The notes under the pieces: model-generated | Databases searched by the model: none | What the model was told of the DNA's origin: nothing | What the model saw: the letters and a program-made list of their open reading frames with translations, nothing else | In this document: piece by piece, positions 55,769 to 64,000 of the stretch | Numbering within the stretch: the stretch's first letter is position 1 | How the letters are laid out: every line of letters starts with the position of its first letter | DNA from: Pseudovibrio exalbescens DSM 16456 | GTDB lineage: Bacteria; Pseudomonadota; Alphaproteobacteria; Rhizobiales; Stappiaceae | DNA: 64,000 nt | Assembly (NCBI RefSeq): GCF_000422785.1 | Contig: NZ_AUGS01000015.1 | Location: 47,292-111,291, forward strand | Direction: 5' to 3' | Made by a program: the position numbers and the translations under genes

Positions 55769-56569
55769 ATGAGCGCTGCAATAACGCAATTCATCCAAGT
55801 TGGCAAAGGGGAGCAAGAGCGTCGCATTGCTGTGCGCCACGACCAGCGCGCCGATACCGGGGTTCTATGGCTTTCAGGCTTCAAGTCGGACATGCTTGGC
55901 ACCAAAGCGGAAGTGGTTTCTGAGTGGGCTGCTCAAAAAGGCCTGTCCTGCACGCGGATGGATTATTCGGGACATGGGGAATCAGGGGGTGCCTTCACCG
56001 AGGGCACGATCTCCAAGTGGCTCGAAGAGGTACTTGCTGTTTTCACCGAGTTCTGCAAAGGCCCGACAATCGTCATCGGCTCTTCCATGGGCGGCTGGAT
56101 GGCGCTTCTGCTCGCCAAGGCCCTGATCGAACGCAAGACCGAAACTTCTGGCTTTCTGGCGGGCATGGTACTCATTGCACCCGCGCCGGATTTCACGGAA
56201 GAGCTGATGTGGAAGCAGGAGTTCACCGATGAGATCAAACAGGAGATCATGGAGACCGGCCGGTTCGAGCGTCCTTCGGAATATGACGACAGCCCCTACA
56301 TCATCACTCGGGACCTGATCGAAGATGGTCGCAACAACCTGCTTTTGGGCAGCACTGTTGAAACCGGCTGCAAAACCATCATCTTGCAAGGCCAGCATGA
56401 TGAATCCGTGCCGTGGGATCATGCGTTGCGCCTCGTTGAAGCGATGGCCAGCGACGATGTCATCCTCACCCTGATCAAGAACGGCGACCATCGCCTGTCC
56501 CGACCGGAAGACCTCACCCGCCTGACGAAGGCGCTGGACGAGTTGACCGAAGGTCCGTCAGACAGCTGA
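55769..56569 (+). CDS. Alpha/beta hydrolase (ABHD10-like)
   Basis: 266 residues. GSSMGGW holds the nucleophile Ser106. The acid is probably the Asp of QHDESVPWDHA, and the base the His of NGDHRLS. MDYSGHGESGGAFTEGTI and WLSGFKSDMLGTKA resemble the ABHD10 group (acyl-protein thioesterase/glucuronide esterase in mammals). Bacterial substrates are unknown. GGAGG ten bases before the ATG at 55769 sets the start. Cytoplasmic: no signal peptide. Confidence 0.88.
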   Translation: MSAAITQFIQVGKGEQERRIAVRHDQRADTGVLWLSGFKSDMLGTKAEVVSEWAAQKGLSCTRMDYSGHGESGGAFTEGTISKWLEEVLAVFTEFCKGPTIVIGSSMGGWMALLLAKALIERKTETSGFLAGMVLIAPAPDFTEELMWKQEFTDEIKQEIMETGRFERPSEYDDSPYIITRDLIEDGRNNLLLGSTVETGCKTIILQGQHDESVPWDHALRLVEAMASDDVILTLIKNGDHRLSRPEDLTRLTKALDELTEGPSDS

Positions 56570-57025
56570 AACGCACCTCATTCCTTATTTTCCTTTTTAC
56601 TGGTTGGGCTTGCCGGTTCCTGCAAGGGAGCCGGCGTGCGCCTCGGTCCAGCCACAAAGGCGCGCCATCGTTTCAACCTGTGAATGCACAGGCTGCACAT
56701 TTCCAGGGCTTAAAGATCACCCACTTGCAGCCCAAGGCTGCAACTCCACACCGCATACCATCAAGTCTGCAAGAACCAGAGAACTCTGCTGCCTGACAGC
56801 GTCGCAGACGCAACCGTTACTCGCAATTCGGCTTTTTCGCAGCATAGTCATGACCTTACTACGGTCATATGCTGATTGAAATATATCGGTTACATACCAT
56901 TTACTAGCAGAGCGACATTTTCAGTTATTTTTCTGCAGGTTCTGCCATCTGATATCCGCAATGCTAATTTAAGAAGGACAATGAACCGCTGAAATTTGCT
57001 TTTTGATCAACTGGCCGGGAATACC
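56570..57025. other. Intergenic region with one hairpin, no convincing gene
   Basis: 456 bases between the hydrolase and the patatin-like gene. A 9-bp stem GCCGGTTCC / GGGAGCCGGC region (56612-56635, one wobble) follows the hydrolase gene without a T-run. The last 150 bases are clearly AT-richer, presumably the promoter of the patatin-like gene. A 91-codon frame at 56604 has no protein-like features. Confidence 0.5.
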
Positions 57026-58081
57026 ATGACCAAAAGAAAACGCTTAATCCTTTCGATTGACGGTGGCGGCGCGCACGGCATCATCCCCATTCGATTGCTG
57101 GATGCCATTGACGGCAGATTGAAACAGAACGGCAAGGACAAGCCGCTCAACAAGTATTTCGATCTCATCTGCGGCACAGCCAGTGGGGGCATCATCGCCG
57201 CCGGGTTGGCAGCGCCCAAGCCCGAGGCCAGCGAGCGCGGTCTTCACGCCATGACGCTCAAAGAGCTGCGCACCTTTTTCGAAGACGATTTGCGCGAGTA
57301 TTACAACGCCAACCGAATCAACCGGTTCAGTCGCGCGGTTCTGGCACCCTTCGGTCAGTACAACAAGGGTGTTCATGAACGCCCCTTTGAAAAGCTCCTG
57401 AAAGATACCCTCGGCTGGACCTCCATGGCCAGCAGTCTGACGGGCATCATGCTGCCCGCCTATGACCTGAACGCCCGCCGTTTGGTCATGATGACGGACA
57501 ACATGCCTTCGCCCGATCGATCTCATGATGATTTTTATTTTTGGCAGGCCGTGCGGGCCACGATTTCAGCACCCGGCTGGTTGGAGCCGGCCCGCGTGGA
57601 AAACATGCGCACTGGTGAAGAGCGGTTCATGATCGATGCCGGCGCGTTTTTGACCAACCCTGTCTTGAGCGCCTACGCGGAAGGGCGTCGCCGTGGTTGG
57701 GCAGCCGAAGACATCATTCTCGTGTCACTGGGTACGGGCCGACTGGCTGCCCAGGCGCGCACCTTTGAGGAAGTGGCCGCCTGGGGGGCGAGTACCTGGC
57801 TGTCTCCCGACAAGGGCACCCCGCTTTTGACCGAGTTGAGCAATGGACAAAGTCAGGCCATATCCAAACAGGCCAATACCATTTTTAATGATATCAAAGG
57901 TCTGACCTACCTGCGTCTCAACGCAGACCTGCCCGCCGGGCTGGAAGACACCACCAACACACGGCCCAAGACCATGAGCCAACTGCACGAGGTTGCGGAC
58001 AGTATCATATCGGCCCATCAGGATGACCTCACCACACTGGTGTCCATGATGGAAGAACGCCGGGACGGACCGGGTTTCTAA
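57026..58081 (+). CDS. Patatin-like phospholipase family protein with altered nucleophile elbow
   Basis: 351 residues. The oxyanion loop reads SIDGGGAHGI (12-15 GGG; the usual Arg after it is His). The elbow that is normally GTSTGG reads GTASGG (50-55): the position of the catalytic Ser (52) is Ala, and a Ser stands at 53. The dyad Asp is kept in MIDAGAFLTNP (Asp204). Otherwise the fold signature is clear (FDLICG, AVRATISAPGWLEPA, VSLGTGRL). It may be an inactive or shifted-nucleophile hydrolase. CGGGAA precedes the ATG at 57026. No nucleotidyltransferase or effector neighbours suggest a defence operon. Confidence 0.87.
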   Translation: MTKRKRLILSIDGGGAHGIIPIRLLDAIDGRLKQNGKDKPLNKYFDLICGTASGGIIAAGLAAPKPEASERGLHAMTLKELRTFFEDDLREYYNANRINRFSRAVLAPFGQYNKGVHERPFEKLLKDTLGWTSMASSLTGIMLPAYDLNARRLVMMTDNMPSPDRSHDDFYFWQAVRATISAPGWLEPARVENMRTGEERFMIDAGAFLTNPVLSAYAEGRRRGWAAEDIILVSLGTGRLAAQARTFEEVAAWGASTWLSPDKGTPLLTELSNGQSQAISKQANTIFNDIKGLTYLRLNADLPAGLEDTTNTRPKTMSQLHEVADSIISAHQDDLTTLVSMMEERRDGPGF

Positions 58082-58164
58082 CAGGTTTCCCGATCTGCTT
58101 TGTTCATTTCGTCTTGAAGGGCGATTACACTTCGCCAAACTCAAGCGATATGAAGGGAGCACGC

Positions 58165-59130
58165 ATGCGGCTGCACAACTGCGCTACCGCAGCATTGACA
58201 CTGGCAATCGGGGTGGCGCTGGCACCCTCAACCGCGTGGGCGGCATCCCCGCTGCCCATCGCCAAGCCAGAAAGCTTTTCCGTAGCCCCTGCTTCCCTGC
58301 CGGCGGATGCGCTGACGAAGCCCGCCAAAACCCTGTTCGGTGCCAAACCGACCCCGGCGCAACTGCCCGCCGCTGCATATGGCACCTACAGCAAGGGCTG
58401 TGTGGCAGGCGCTCAGGCGATGCCGATCAATGGCCCGACATGGCAGGTCATGCGTCTCTCCCGCAATCGCAATTGGGGACACCCGGCACTTGTTGACTAC
58501 TTAAAGGACCTTGCCAACGATGCTCCGGCACTGGGCTGGAACGGCTTGTTGGTGGGTGATCTGGCCCAGCCGAGGGGCGGCCCCATGACCTCAGGGCACG
58601 CATCTCACCAGATTGGACTGGATGCGGACATCTGGTTGCGTCCCATGCCCAACAAACGCTACAGCCGCTGGGAGCGCGAAAACGTAAGCGCCATTTCCAT
58701 GCTCAAAGGCAACATGGAGTTGCCCGGCGCTGACCGTTCCGTTGACCCGCAGCGTTGGACGGACACTCATGCCCGGCTCATCCGCCGCGCCGCTCAAGAC
58801 CCTCGTGTCGCCCGTATTTTCGTCAGCCCTGCCATTAAAAAGGCGCTGTGCGAATTCGAAACAGGCAATCGGGACTGGTTACGCACCGTGCGGGCATGGT
58901 GGGGCCACCACTACCACTTTCATGTGCGGCTCAAGTGTCCGGAAGGCAGTCCACAGTGCCGCAATCAGGCAGCACCTCCGCGCGGAGATGGGTGCGGGGC
59001 CGAATTGGACTGGTGGCTTTCCGATGAGCCATGGGTACCCGATCCCAACGCCAAGCCAGCCAAGCCCAAACCACCCGTGCTGCTTCAAGATCTGCCGAAC
59101 GCGTGCCGCCGTGTTTTGGCCCAGCCCTGA
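58165..59130 (+). CDS. mepA: Penicillin-insensitive murein endopeptidase (peptidase M74)
   Basis: 321 residues. A signal peptide (TLAIGVALAPSTAWA, cleavage near residue 26) targets it to the periplasm. GGPMTSGHASHQIGLDADIWL carries the HxxxxxxD zinc motif of LAS metallopeptidases, and WGHHYHFHVRLKC the second His pair. C-terminal extra cysteines (CPEGSPQCR, GDGC, CRR) suggest disulfides. It cleaves D-Ala-meso-DAP cross-links. AAGGGAG six bases before the ATG at 58165 fixes the start. Confidence 0.94.
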   Translation: MRLHNCATAALTLAIGVALAPSTAWAASPLPIAKPESFSVAPASLPADALTKPAKTLFGAKPTPAQLPAAAYGTYSKGCVAGAQAMPINGPTWQVMRLSRNRNWGHPALVDYLKDLANDAPALGWNGLLVGDLAQPRGGPMTSGHASHQIGLDADIWLRPMPNKRYSRWERENVSAISMLKGNMELPGADRSVDPQRWTDTHARLIRRAAQDPRVARIFVSPAIKKALCEFETGNRDWLRTVRAWWGHHYHFHVRLKCPEGSPQCRNQAAPPRGDGCGAELDWWLSDEPWVPDPNAKPAKPKPPVLLQDLPNACRRVLAQP

Positions 59131-59171
59131 TCGAGCCCTGAAAGGGTGTGCGACTATGAGAGCCTGCGGGC

Positions 59172-59702
59172 CTAGTCGGGATAAACGTGTGCAGGGGGCG
59201 TTGCCCCCTCATTCAAAATGAGGGTCATGATCACCAAGTCCAGCCAGCGGTTATATTTGAACCCGACTTGCGGCAACACGCCGGATGTTTTGAACCCAAA
59301 GCGTTCATGAAAACGAATGGAGCCGTCGTTCAGGCTATCAATCCCTGCGATCATCACATGATAGCCGTCCTCTCTGGCCTGCGCGATCAAGGCCTTGAGC
59401 AAAGCCGAGCCAGCGCCGCTGCCATGGGCCTCCGGCATGACATAGACGGAGTGTTCCACCGTCAGGTCGTACCCTGATTTTTCCTTATACGGTCCATAAG
59501 AAGCGTAACCGAGGAACGTACCATCCGCTGCTTCGGCCACAAACACCGGGAAGCCCTGCTTCGTTCGCGTTTCAAACCAGGCGCGCCGGTCGTCCAGCGT
59601 GTCTTCCTCCACCAACCAGATGGCCGCCGAGTTGCGAACCGCATCGTTGTGGATCATCAGGAGTGCGGGCAGGTCGTCATGTATTGCTGGGCGAATTCTC
59701 AT
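59172..59702 (-). CDS. GNAT family N-acetyltransferase (phosphinothricin acetyltransferase-like)
   Basis: 176 residues. MRIRPAIHDDLPALLMIHND, NSAAIWLVEEDTLDDRRAWFETR and GYASYGPYKEKSGYDLTVEHSVYV, followed by GSGAGSALLKALIAQA and HERFGFKTSGVLPQVGFKYNRWLDLV, match the Pat/Bar/YncA group. Members acetylate phosphinothricin, methionine sulfoximine or methionine sulfone; the natural substrate here is unknown. Single gene on minus between mepA and lepA. Confidence 0.9.
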   Translation of the reverse strand: MRIRPAIHDDLPALLMIHNDAVRNSAAIWLVEEDTLDDRRAWFETRTKQGFPVFVAEAADGTFLGYASYGPYKEKSGYDLTVEHSVYVMPEAHGSGAGSALLKALIAQAREDGYHVMIAGIDSLNDGSIRFHERFGFKTSGVLPQVGFKYNRWLDLVIMTLILNEGATPPAHVYPD

Positions 59703-59964
59703 CTATCCCTCAAGCGTTGGCGCAGGTTTTTGTAACATGTCTCAGCGACATTCGCGCCTATTTAGAAGAACTCCGCGCGTTTGCAAAGCGCACAAGGCGA
59801 GACATGGGCAATCGCCAATGAGAGCGCCGCTTCGACCCAGCTATCCTTTTCCGCCCCTGACGTCAGGGTTTTCAATGTCAGGCTCTTGAAAAACTCTCGA
59901 AAAAACGCAGCTACTTCCTATTATCTGCTTTGCCTTCCTGACAAGCAGTGGTAATTGAGCGGCC

Positions 59965-61770
59965 ATGACGACGAAAACCCTGTCCAATATCCGAAATTTT
60001 TCCATTGTGGCGCACATCGACCACGGGAAATCCACACTGGCTGACCGCCTGATCCAGTCTACCGGTACGCTGACCGACCGGGAGATGCAGGAGCAGGTAC
60101 TCGATTCCATGGATATCGAGCGGGAGCGCGGGATTACCATCAAGGCGCAGACCGTTCGGTTGATTTACCGCCCCAGTGAGGATGAGGAATATATTCTGAA
60201 CCTCATTGACACGCCGGGCCACGTGGATTTCGCCTATGAGGTTTCGCGCTCACTGGCCGCTGTTGAAGGCTCCCTGCTTGTGGTTGATGCCTCACAGGGC
60301 GTGGAAGCGCAAACCCTTGCCAACGTGTATCAGGCCATCGAAAACGATCACGAGATCGTACCGGTTCTGAACAAGGTGGACCTGCCCGCGGCTGAACCAG
60401 AGCGGATCAAGGAACAGATCGAAGATGTGATCGGTTTGGATGCGTCGGAAGCGCTGGAGATTTCTGCCAAGACAGGGATCGGCATCGAAAGCGTGCTGGA
60501 TGCCATCGTCAAGCGCCTGCCTGCGCCCGAGGGGGATCCGGATGCGCCGCTAAAGGCAATGCTGGTGGACAGCTGGTATGACACCTATCTGGGCGTGATG
60601 GTGCTGGTACGCATCATTGACGGCGAGATGAAAAAAGGCGACCGCATCAAGATGATGGGCACGGGCGCTGTTTATGACGTGGACCGCGTGGGCGCCATGA
60701 CCCCGAAGTTCCTTAATGTGGACCGTCTTGGACCGGGCGAGATCGGTGTGATCACCGCCTCAATCAAGGAAGTGGCGGATACTCGCGTGGGCGACACCAT
60801 TACCCACGACAAAAAACCATGCGACGGCATGCTGCCGGGCTTCAAGCCGGCGCAGCCCGTGGTTTTCTGTGGCCTGTTCCCGGTGGATGCCAACGACTTT
60901 GAAGACCTGCGCGCTGCCATGGGCAAACTGCGCCTGAACGATGCCTCGTTTTCCTATGAAATGGAAACCTCTGCCGCTCTGGGCTTCGGTTTCCGCTGCG
61001 GGTTCCTGGGCCTGTTGCATCTTGAGATCATTCAGGAGCGGCTCTATCGCGAGTTCAATCTGGATCTGATCGCAACCGCCCCCTCGGTGGTCTACCAGAT
61101 GGAAATGACCGACGGGTCCGAGATCGAGCTGCACAACCCGGCGGACATGCCGGATGTGGTGAAGATCAGCGAGATCCGCGAGCCATGGATCCGTGCGAAC
61201 ATCATGACGCCGGATGATTATCTCGGCGCCATCCTCAAGCTGTGTCAGGAACGGCGCGGCATTCAGGTCGATCTGTCCTATGTGGGCTCGCGGGCCATGA
61301 TCACCTACGACCTGCCGCTCAACGAAGTGGTGTTCGACTTTTACGACAGGCTCAAGTCCATCTCCAAGGGCTACGCCTCGTTCGACTATGCCATCAGTGA
61401 CTACCGCGCCGGTGATCTGGTGAAGATGTCCATTCTGGTGAACGAGGAGCCGGTGGACGCCCTTTCCGTTCTGGTGCACCGTTCACAGGCCGAGCGTCGC
61501 GGCCGCGCCATGTGCGAGAAGCTGAAGGATCTGATCCCCCGGCACATGTTCAAGATCCCCGTGCAGGCAGCGATCGGAGGCCGCGTGATTGCTCGCGAGA
61601 CCATCGCCGCGCTTCGCAAGGACGTGACTGCCAAGTGTTACGGTGGTGATGCCACCCGTAAGCGCAAACTGCTGGAAAAGCAGAAGGCCGGTAAGAAGAA
61701 GATGCGCCAGTTCGGCAAGGTGGAGATCCCGCAGGAAGCCTTCATTCAGGCCCTGAAGATGGATGATTGA
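59965..61770 (+). CDS. lepA: Elongation factor 4 (LepA), back-translocating GTPase
   Basis: 601 residues, standard length. G1 [15 protein letters not shown]3 DTPGHVDF, G4 NKVDLPAA and G5 SAKTG are intact. LepA-specific C-terminal motifs [14 protein letters not shown] and [18 protein letters not shown] are also present. Cytoplasmic ribosome-associated GTPase. A strong terminator follows. Confidence 0.98.
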   Translation: MTTKTLSNIRNFSIVAHIDHGKSTLADRLIQSTGTLTDREMQEQVLDSMDIERERGITIKAQTVRLIYRPSEDEEYILNLIDTPGHVDFAYEVSRSLAAVEGSLLVVDASQGVEAQTLANVYQAIENDHEIVPVLNKVDLPAAEPERIKEQIEDVIGLDASEALEISAKTGIGIESVLDAIVKRLPAPEGDPDAPLKAMLVDSWYDTYLGVMVLVRIIDGEMKKGDRIKMMGTGAVYDVDRVGAMTPKFLNVDRLGPGEIGVITASIKEVADTRVGDTITHDKKPCDGMLPGFKPAQPVVFCGLFPVDANDFEDLRAAMGKLRLNDASFSYEMETSAALGFGFRCGFLGLLHLEIIQERLYREFNLDLIATAPSVVYQMEMTDGSEIELHNPADMPDVVKISEIREPWIRANIMTPDDYLGAILKLCQERRGIQVDLSYVGSRAMITYDLPLNEVVFDFYDRLKSISKGYASFDYAISDYRAGDLVKMSILVNEEPVDALSVLVHRSQAERRGRAMCEKLKDLIPRHMFKIPVQAAIGGRVIARETIAALRKDVTAKCYGGDATRKRKLLEKQKAGKKKMRQFGKVEIPQEAFIQALKMDD

Positions 61771-61834
61771 TGCCGTGCAGGGCTATCTGCCGGATCAACT
61801 GATCCAGCGCCTTCGCCGCGCAACCGAGTTACCG

Positions 61835-61861
61835 GACCGGCCCGTTTTGGGCCGGTCTTTT
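61835..61861 (+). terminator. Rho-independent terminator after lepA
   Basis: GACCGGCCC / GGGCCGGTC, a perfect 9-bp stem with a GTTTT loop, followed by TTTTCG. Confidence 0.9.
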
Positions 61862-61900
61862 CGTTTCACGCCCGCTCAGATGGGGAAAGGTACTTAAGTC

Positions 61901-62485
61901 ATGTCATTGGAAGCAGATCTGCGCGCCCGCGCTGAGGACAAATGCGAGTTGTGCGGCGCCACCGACGCCTTGCGCGTGGTCCCCGTCGGTCCGGATGCGG
62001 ATGACACACCCGCGCGCGCCCTTCTGGCCTGCCAGACCTGCGAGGACCAGATGAGCGGGAACGCTGCCCTCGACGAGACCCACTGGCAGTGCCTGAACGA
62101 AAGCGCGTGGAATCAGGAGCCTGCGGTTCAAGTCGCCGCATGGCGCATGGCCTCTCGCCTGTCCAGCCACACATGGGCGCAGGATTTGCTGGACATGTTG
62201 TATCTGGACGAGGACACGCTGGCGTGGGCTCAGGCCGGTTTGTCCACCTCAGAGGGCGAAGACGACGATGCCATCGTTCACAAGGACACCCATGGCACCG
62301 TTTTGAGCCCCGGAGACACCGTCATTCTGATCAAGGATCTGAAGGTGAAAGGCGCGGGCTTTACGGCAAAGCGTGGCACCGCGGTGCGCAACATTTCGCT
62401 GGTGCCAGACAACCCGGCGCAGCTGGAAGGCCGGGTGAACAACCAGCTTCTCGTTCTGCTCACCGAGTTCGTGAAAAAGGCATAA
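61901..62485 (+). CDS. PhnA domain-containing protein (YjdM-like)
   Basis: 194 residues. The N-terminal zinc-ribbon-like cysteines are KCELCG (about 15-20) and LACQTC (about 43-48). The C-terminal PhnA domain covers about 125-194 (GTVLSPGDTVILIKDLKVKGAGFTAKRGT, LVPDNPAQLEGRVNNQLLVLLTEFVKK). Despite the name, the YjdM family is not shown to cleave phosphonates. GGGGAAAGG precedes the ATG. Followed 26 bases later by a DCC protein gene. Confidence 0.9.
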   Translation: MSLEADLRARAEDKCELCGATDALRVVPVGPDADDTPARALLACQTCEDQMSGNAALDETHWQCLNESAWNQEPAVQVAAWRMASRLSSHTWAQDLLDMLYLDEDTLAWAQAGLSTSEGEDDDAIVHKDTHGTVLSPGDTVILIKDLKVKGAGFTAKRGTAVRNISLVPDNPAQLEGRVNNQLLVLLTEFVKKA

Positions 62486-62510
62486 AGCCATAGGCGGGCA
62501 GGCCAACGCG

Positions 62511-62888
62511 TTGGAACAGCTCACGCTTGTTTACGATGGCGCCTGCCCGTTTTGTCAGCACTACACGGCTTTGCTGGACCTGCGCCGTCCGGGCCGCACC
62601 GTGAAGCTGCTCGACGCGCGCGAGCACCCTCAAGTGGTGGCGGACCTGGCCGCCCGTGGCCTGAACGTTGATGACGGTATGGTAGCTGACTATCAGGGGT
62701 GCACCTATGCAGGTGCGGACGCCCTGCATCTGTTGGCCTTGCTCTCTACTGGCTCCAGCTTCACAGATCGCCTCATTTGCTGGCTGTTTCGTTCGCCCCG
62801 TCGGGCAAGGCTGTCCTATCCTGTATTGCGGGCGGTGCGCAATGGCACCCTGAAGGTGCTGGGGCACCAGCCCATCCGCCCGCACTGA
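62511..62888 (+). CDS. Thiol-disulfide oxidoreductase DCC family protein (DUF393)
   Basis: 125 residues. LVYDGACPFCQHYTALL carries the DxxCxxC motif that names the family (Cys12, Cys15). DAREHPQVVADLAARG and FRSPRRARLSYPVLRA follow. Predicted thioredoxin-like fold; substrate is unknown. Start is TTG, as no ATG or GTG fits, with a weak upstream site. Convergent with msrA; the two stops are only three bases apart. Confidence 0.85.
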   Translation: MEQLTLVYDGACPFCQHYTALLDLRRPGRTVKLLDAREHPQVVADLAARGLNVDDGMVADYQGCTYAGADALHLLALLSTGSSFTDRLICWLFRSPRRARLSYPVLRAVRNGTLKVLGHQPIRPH

Positions 62889-62891
62889 AGG

Positions 62892-63398
62892 TTATTCAGC
62901 CGCACTGCGCTTGGGCAACACCCAGTCCTTGCGCGGATAGTGGCAGGTGTAACCGTTTGGAAGGCGCTCCAGATAATCTTGATGCTCTGGCTCTGCTTCC
63001 CAAAAATCGCCCACCGGCTCCACTTCTGTCACCACCTTGCCCGGCCATAAACCGGACGCGTTCACGTCGGCGATGGTGTCCAGTGCGGTTTCCTTTTGTG
63101 CTTCATCCACGTAGTAAATCGCAGAGCGGTAGGACAGGCCGATGTCGTTGCCCTGCCGGTTCAACGTGGTCGGATCATGGATCTGAAAGAAGAACTCCAG
63201 CAATTGCCGGTAGCTGATCTTGTCGGGATCAAAAATGATCTCGATACCTTCGGCATGGGTGCCATGGTTGCGGTAGGTCGCGTTTGGCACATCGCCGCCG
63301 GTGTAGCCCACGCGGGTCTTTTCAACACCGGGCAACTTGCGGATCAGATCCTGCATGCCCCAAAAGCACCCGCCTGCCAATACGGCTCGTTCACTCAT
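62892..63398 (-). CDS. msrA: Peptide-methionine (S)-S-oxide reductase MsrA
   Basis: 168 residues. AGGCFWGMQ contains catalytic Cys11, and [26 protein letters not shown] and [14 protein letters not shown] are family motifs. The C-terminus has a second Cys in YTCHYPR for disulfide recycling. It reduces the S-epimer of methionine sulfoxide. Its ATG overlaps the msrB stop by four bases, so it is translated after msrB. Confidence 0.96.
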   Translation of the reverse strand: MSERAVLAGGCFWGMQDLIRKLPGVEKTRVGYTGGDVPNATYRNHGTHAEGIEIIFDPDKISYRQLLEFFFQIHDPTTLNRQGNDIGLSYRSAIYYVDEAQKETALDTIADVNASGLWPGKVVTEVEPVGDFWEAEPEHQDYLERLPNGYTCHYPRKDWVLPKRSAAE

Positions 63399-63841
63399 GT
63401 CACGTCCTCCACTTGATCGAGATAGGCCCCGTAGCCCTCGGCCTCCATGTCGTTACGATGGATAAATCGCAATGAAGCCGAATTGATGCAATAACGCAGG
63501 CCGCCATGCTCTTTCGGCCCATCAGGAAACACATGCCCCAGATGGCTGTCTCCATGGGTGGAGCGAACCTCGGTGCGCACCATGCCATGGCTGGTGTCGT
63601 TCAGTTCCTGAATGTGGGCGGGTTCTATGGGCTTGGTGAAGCTGGGCCAGCCGCAACCGCTTTCGAACTTGGCCGAGGACGCAAACAGCGGCTCGCCGGA
63701 CACGATGTCCACGTAGATGCCCGGCTCCTTGTGGTCGTTATACTTGCCCGTAAACGGCCGCTCCGTGCCGTTCTGCTGGGTTACATAGTGTTGCTCCGGC
63801 GTCAAATTGTTTAACGCATCCGGTGACTTGGTATAGGCCAT
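63395..63841 (-). CDS. msrB: Peptide-methionine (R)-S-oxide reductase MsrB
   Basis: 148 residues. Catalytic Cys118 is in [12 protein letters not shown] and Cys63 in [10 protein letters not shown] is the likely resolving residue. The CxxC zinc pairs of many MsrB proteins are absent ([11 protein letters not shown]), so this is the zinc-free type. It reduces the R-epimer. The frame extends to 63964, but GGAGGGACG directly upstream makes the ATG at 63841 the start. Confidence 0.95.
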   Translation of the reverse strand: MAYTKSPDALNNLTPEQHYVTQQNGTERPFTGKYNDHKEPGIYVDIVSGEPLFASSAKFESGCGWPSFTKPIEPAHIQELNDTSHGMVRTEVRSTHGDSHLGHVFPDGPKEHGGLRYCINSASLRFIHRNDMEAEGYGAYLDQVEDVT

Positions 63842-63962
63842 CGTCCCTCCATCCGTTAGGGCGAAACTCATCGGTGGTTCCATACCATATGGGGAAACGC
63901 TGGCGGAGAAACAATGTTGTGAAGAGGGCCCTCGAAAAGACAAAACCTCCACAGCCCCTGTC

Positions 63963-63984
63963 ATCCCGGTCCCCGGGCCGGGAT
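63963..63984. repeat. Short palindromic intergenic element (ATCCCGG...CCGGGAT)
   Basis: A 7-bp inverted repeat around TCCCCGGG, preceded by CTGTC and followed by CCAGCAGG. This form resembles dispersed GTCATCCCGG...CCGGGATCCAG elements seen in many alphaproteobacteria. The window ends beside it, so its full extent is not visible. Confidence 0.55.
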
Positions 63985-64000
63985 CCAGCAGGCGGACCGA

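Noticed and set aside
56604..56879. 91-codon frame between the hydrolase and patatin-like genes
   Set aside because: No recognisable domain, odd residue composition and overlap with a hairpin; treated as non-coding.
57026..58081. Patatin-like phospholipase as the effector of a CBASS-type anti-phage system
   Set aside because: No cGAS/DncV-like nucleotidyltransferase, HORMA, TRIP13 or Cap genes are beside it; neighbours are a hydrolase and mepA, and the nucleophile serine is missing.

Overview
The window reads as a chromosomal segment of an alphaproteobacterium, most likely of the Hyphomicrobiales (Rhizobiales). The grounds are the def-fmt-truA-dapE-rmuC neighbourhood, the bfd-bfr pair with an Irr-type iron box, the mgsA-glk pair, DUF1194 and TIGR02281 proteins, and an alphaproteobacterial translation factor IF-3. 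Coding density is high. I recognised no rRNA, tRNA, CRISPR array, prophage or insertion sequence, so this is a housekeeping-plus-metabolism region and not an obvious island.

Layout: 1-3071 (minus) holds a cut-off nitrilase, a VOC protein, rmuC and an SDR. 3232-6437 (plus) holds def, fmt, a GNAT gene and truA. 6434-29450 (minus) is one long unidirectional run: membrane proteins and dapE, an acetylpolyamine-deacetylase-like gene, an aldose epimerase, a retroviral-type aspartic protease, ribokinase, a TrpF-like protein, then a large nucleoside import and degradation cluster. 30067-35001 (plus) has a DUF1194 protein, mgsA, glk and hrpB. 35050-35799 is bfr/bfd. 35915-41581 (plus) has an SDR and two tandem membrane chemoreceptors. 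41657-46366 (minus) encodes a form II CO-dehydrogenase-like molybdoenzyme with CoxG. 46673-51125 (plus) has two RNA methyltransferases, an epimerase-like SDR, a lipoprotein, YtoQ and a GNAT. 51155-55708 (minus) has a soluble chemoreceptor, rplT, rpmI, infC (AUU start) and a glycosyltransferase. The right end has an ABHD10-like hydrolase, a patatin-like protein with an altered nucleophile elbow, mepA, a Pat/Bar-like GNAT, lepA, a PhnA-domain protein, a DCC protein and msrA/msrB.

The most interesting system is the 14.3-29.4 kb cluster. In transcription order it is SorC-type regulator, BMP-family binding protein, an attenuating terminator, ABC ATPase, two permeases, cdd, punA, deoC, deoA, deoB, add, URC1 (GTP cyclohydrolase II-like), URC4 (DUF1688), upp and a terminator. 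On paper it imports nucleosides, deaminates them, splits base from sugar, funnels the (deoxy)ribose phosphates to central metabolism, and sends uracil through UMP into the little-studied URC route of pyrimidine ring degradation first described in the yeast Lachancea kluyveri. Just beyond the upp terminator lie a TrpF-like isomerase and a ribokinase. I infer that these could process the phosphoribosyl/ribosyl-urea intermediates of that route. This would be a new function for the TrpF fold and is the best lead in the window.
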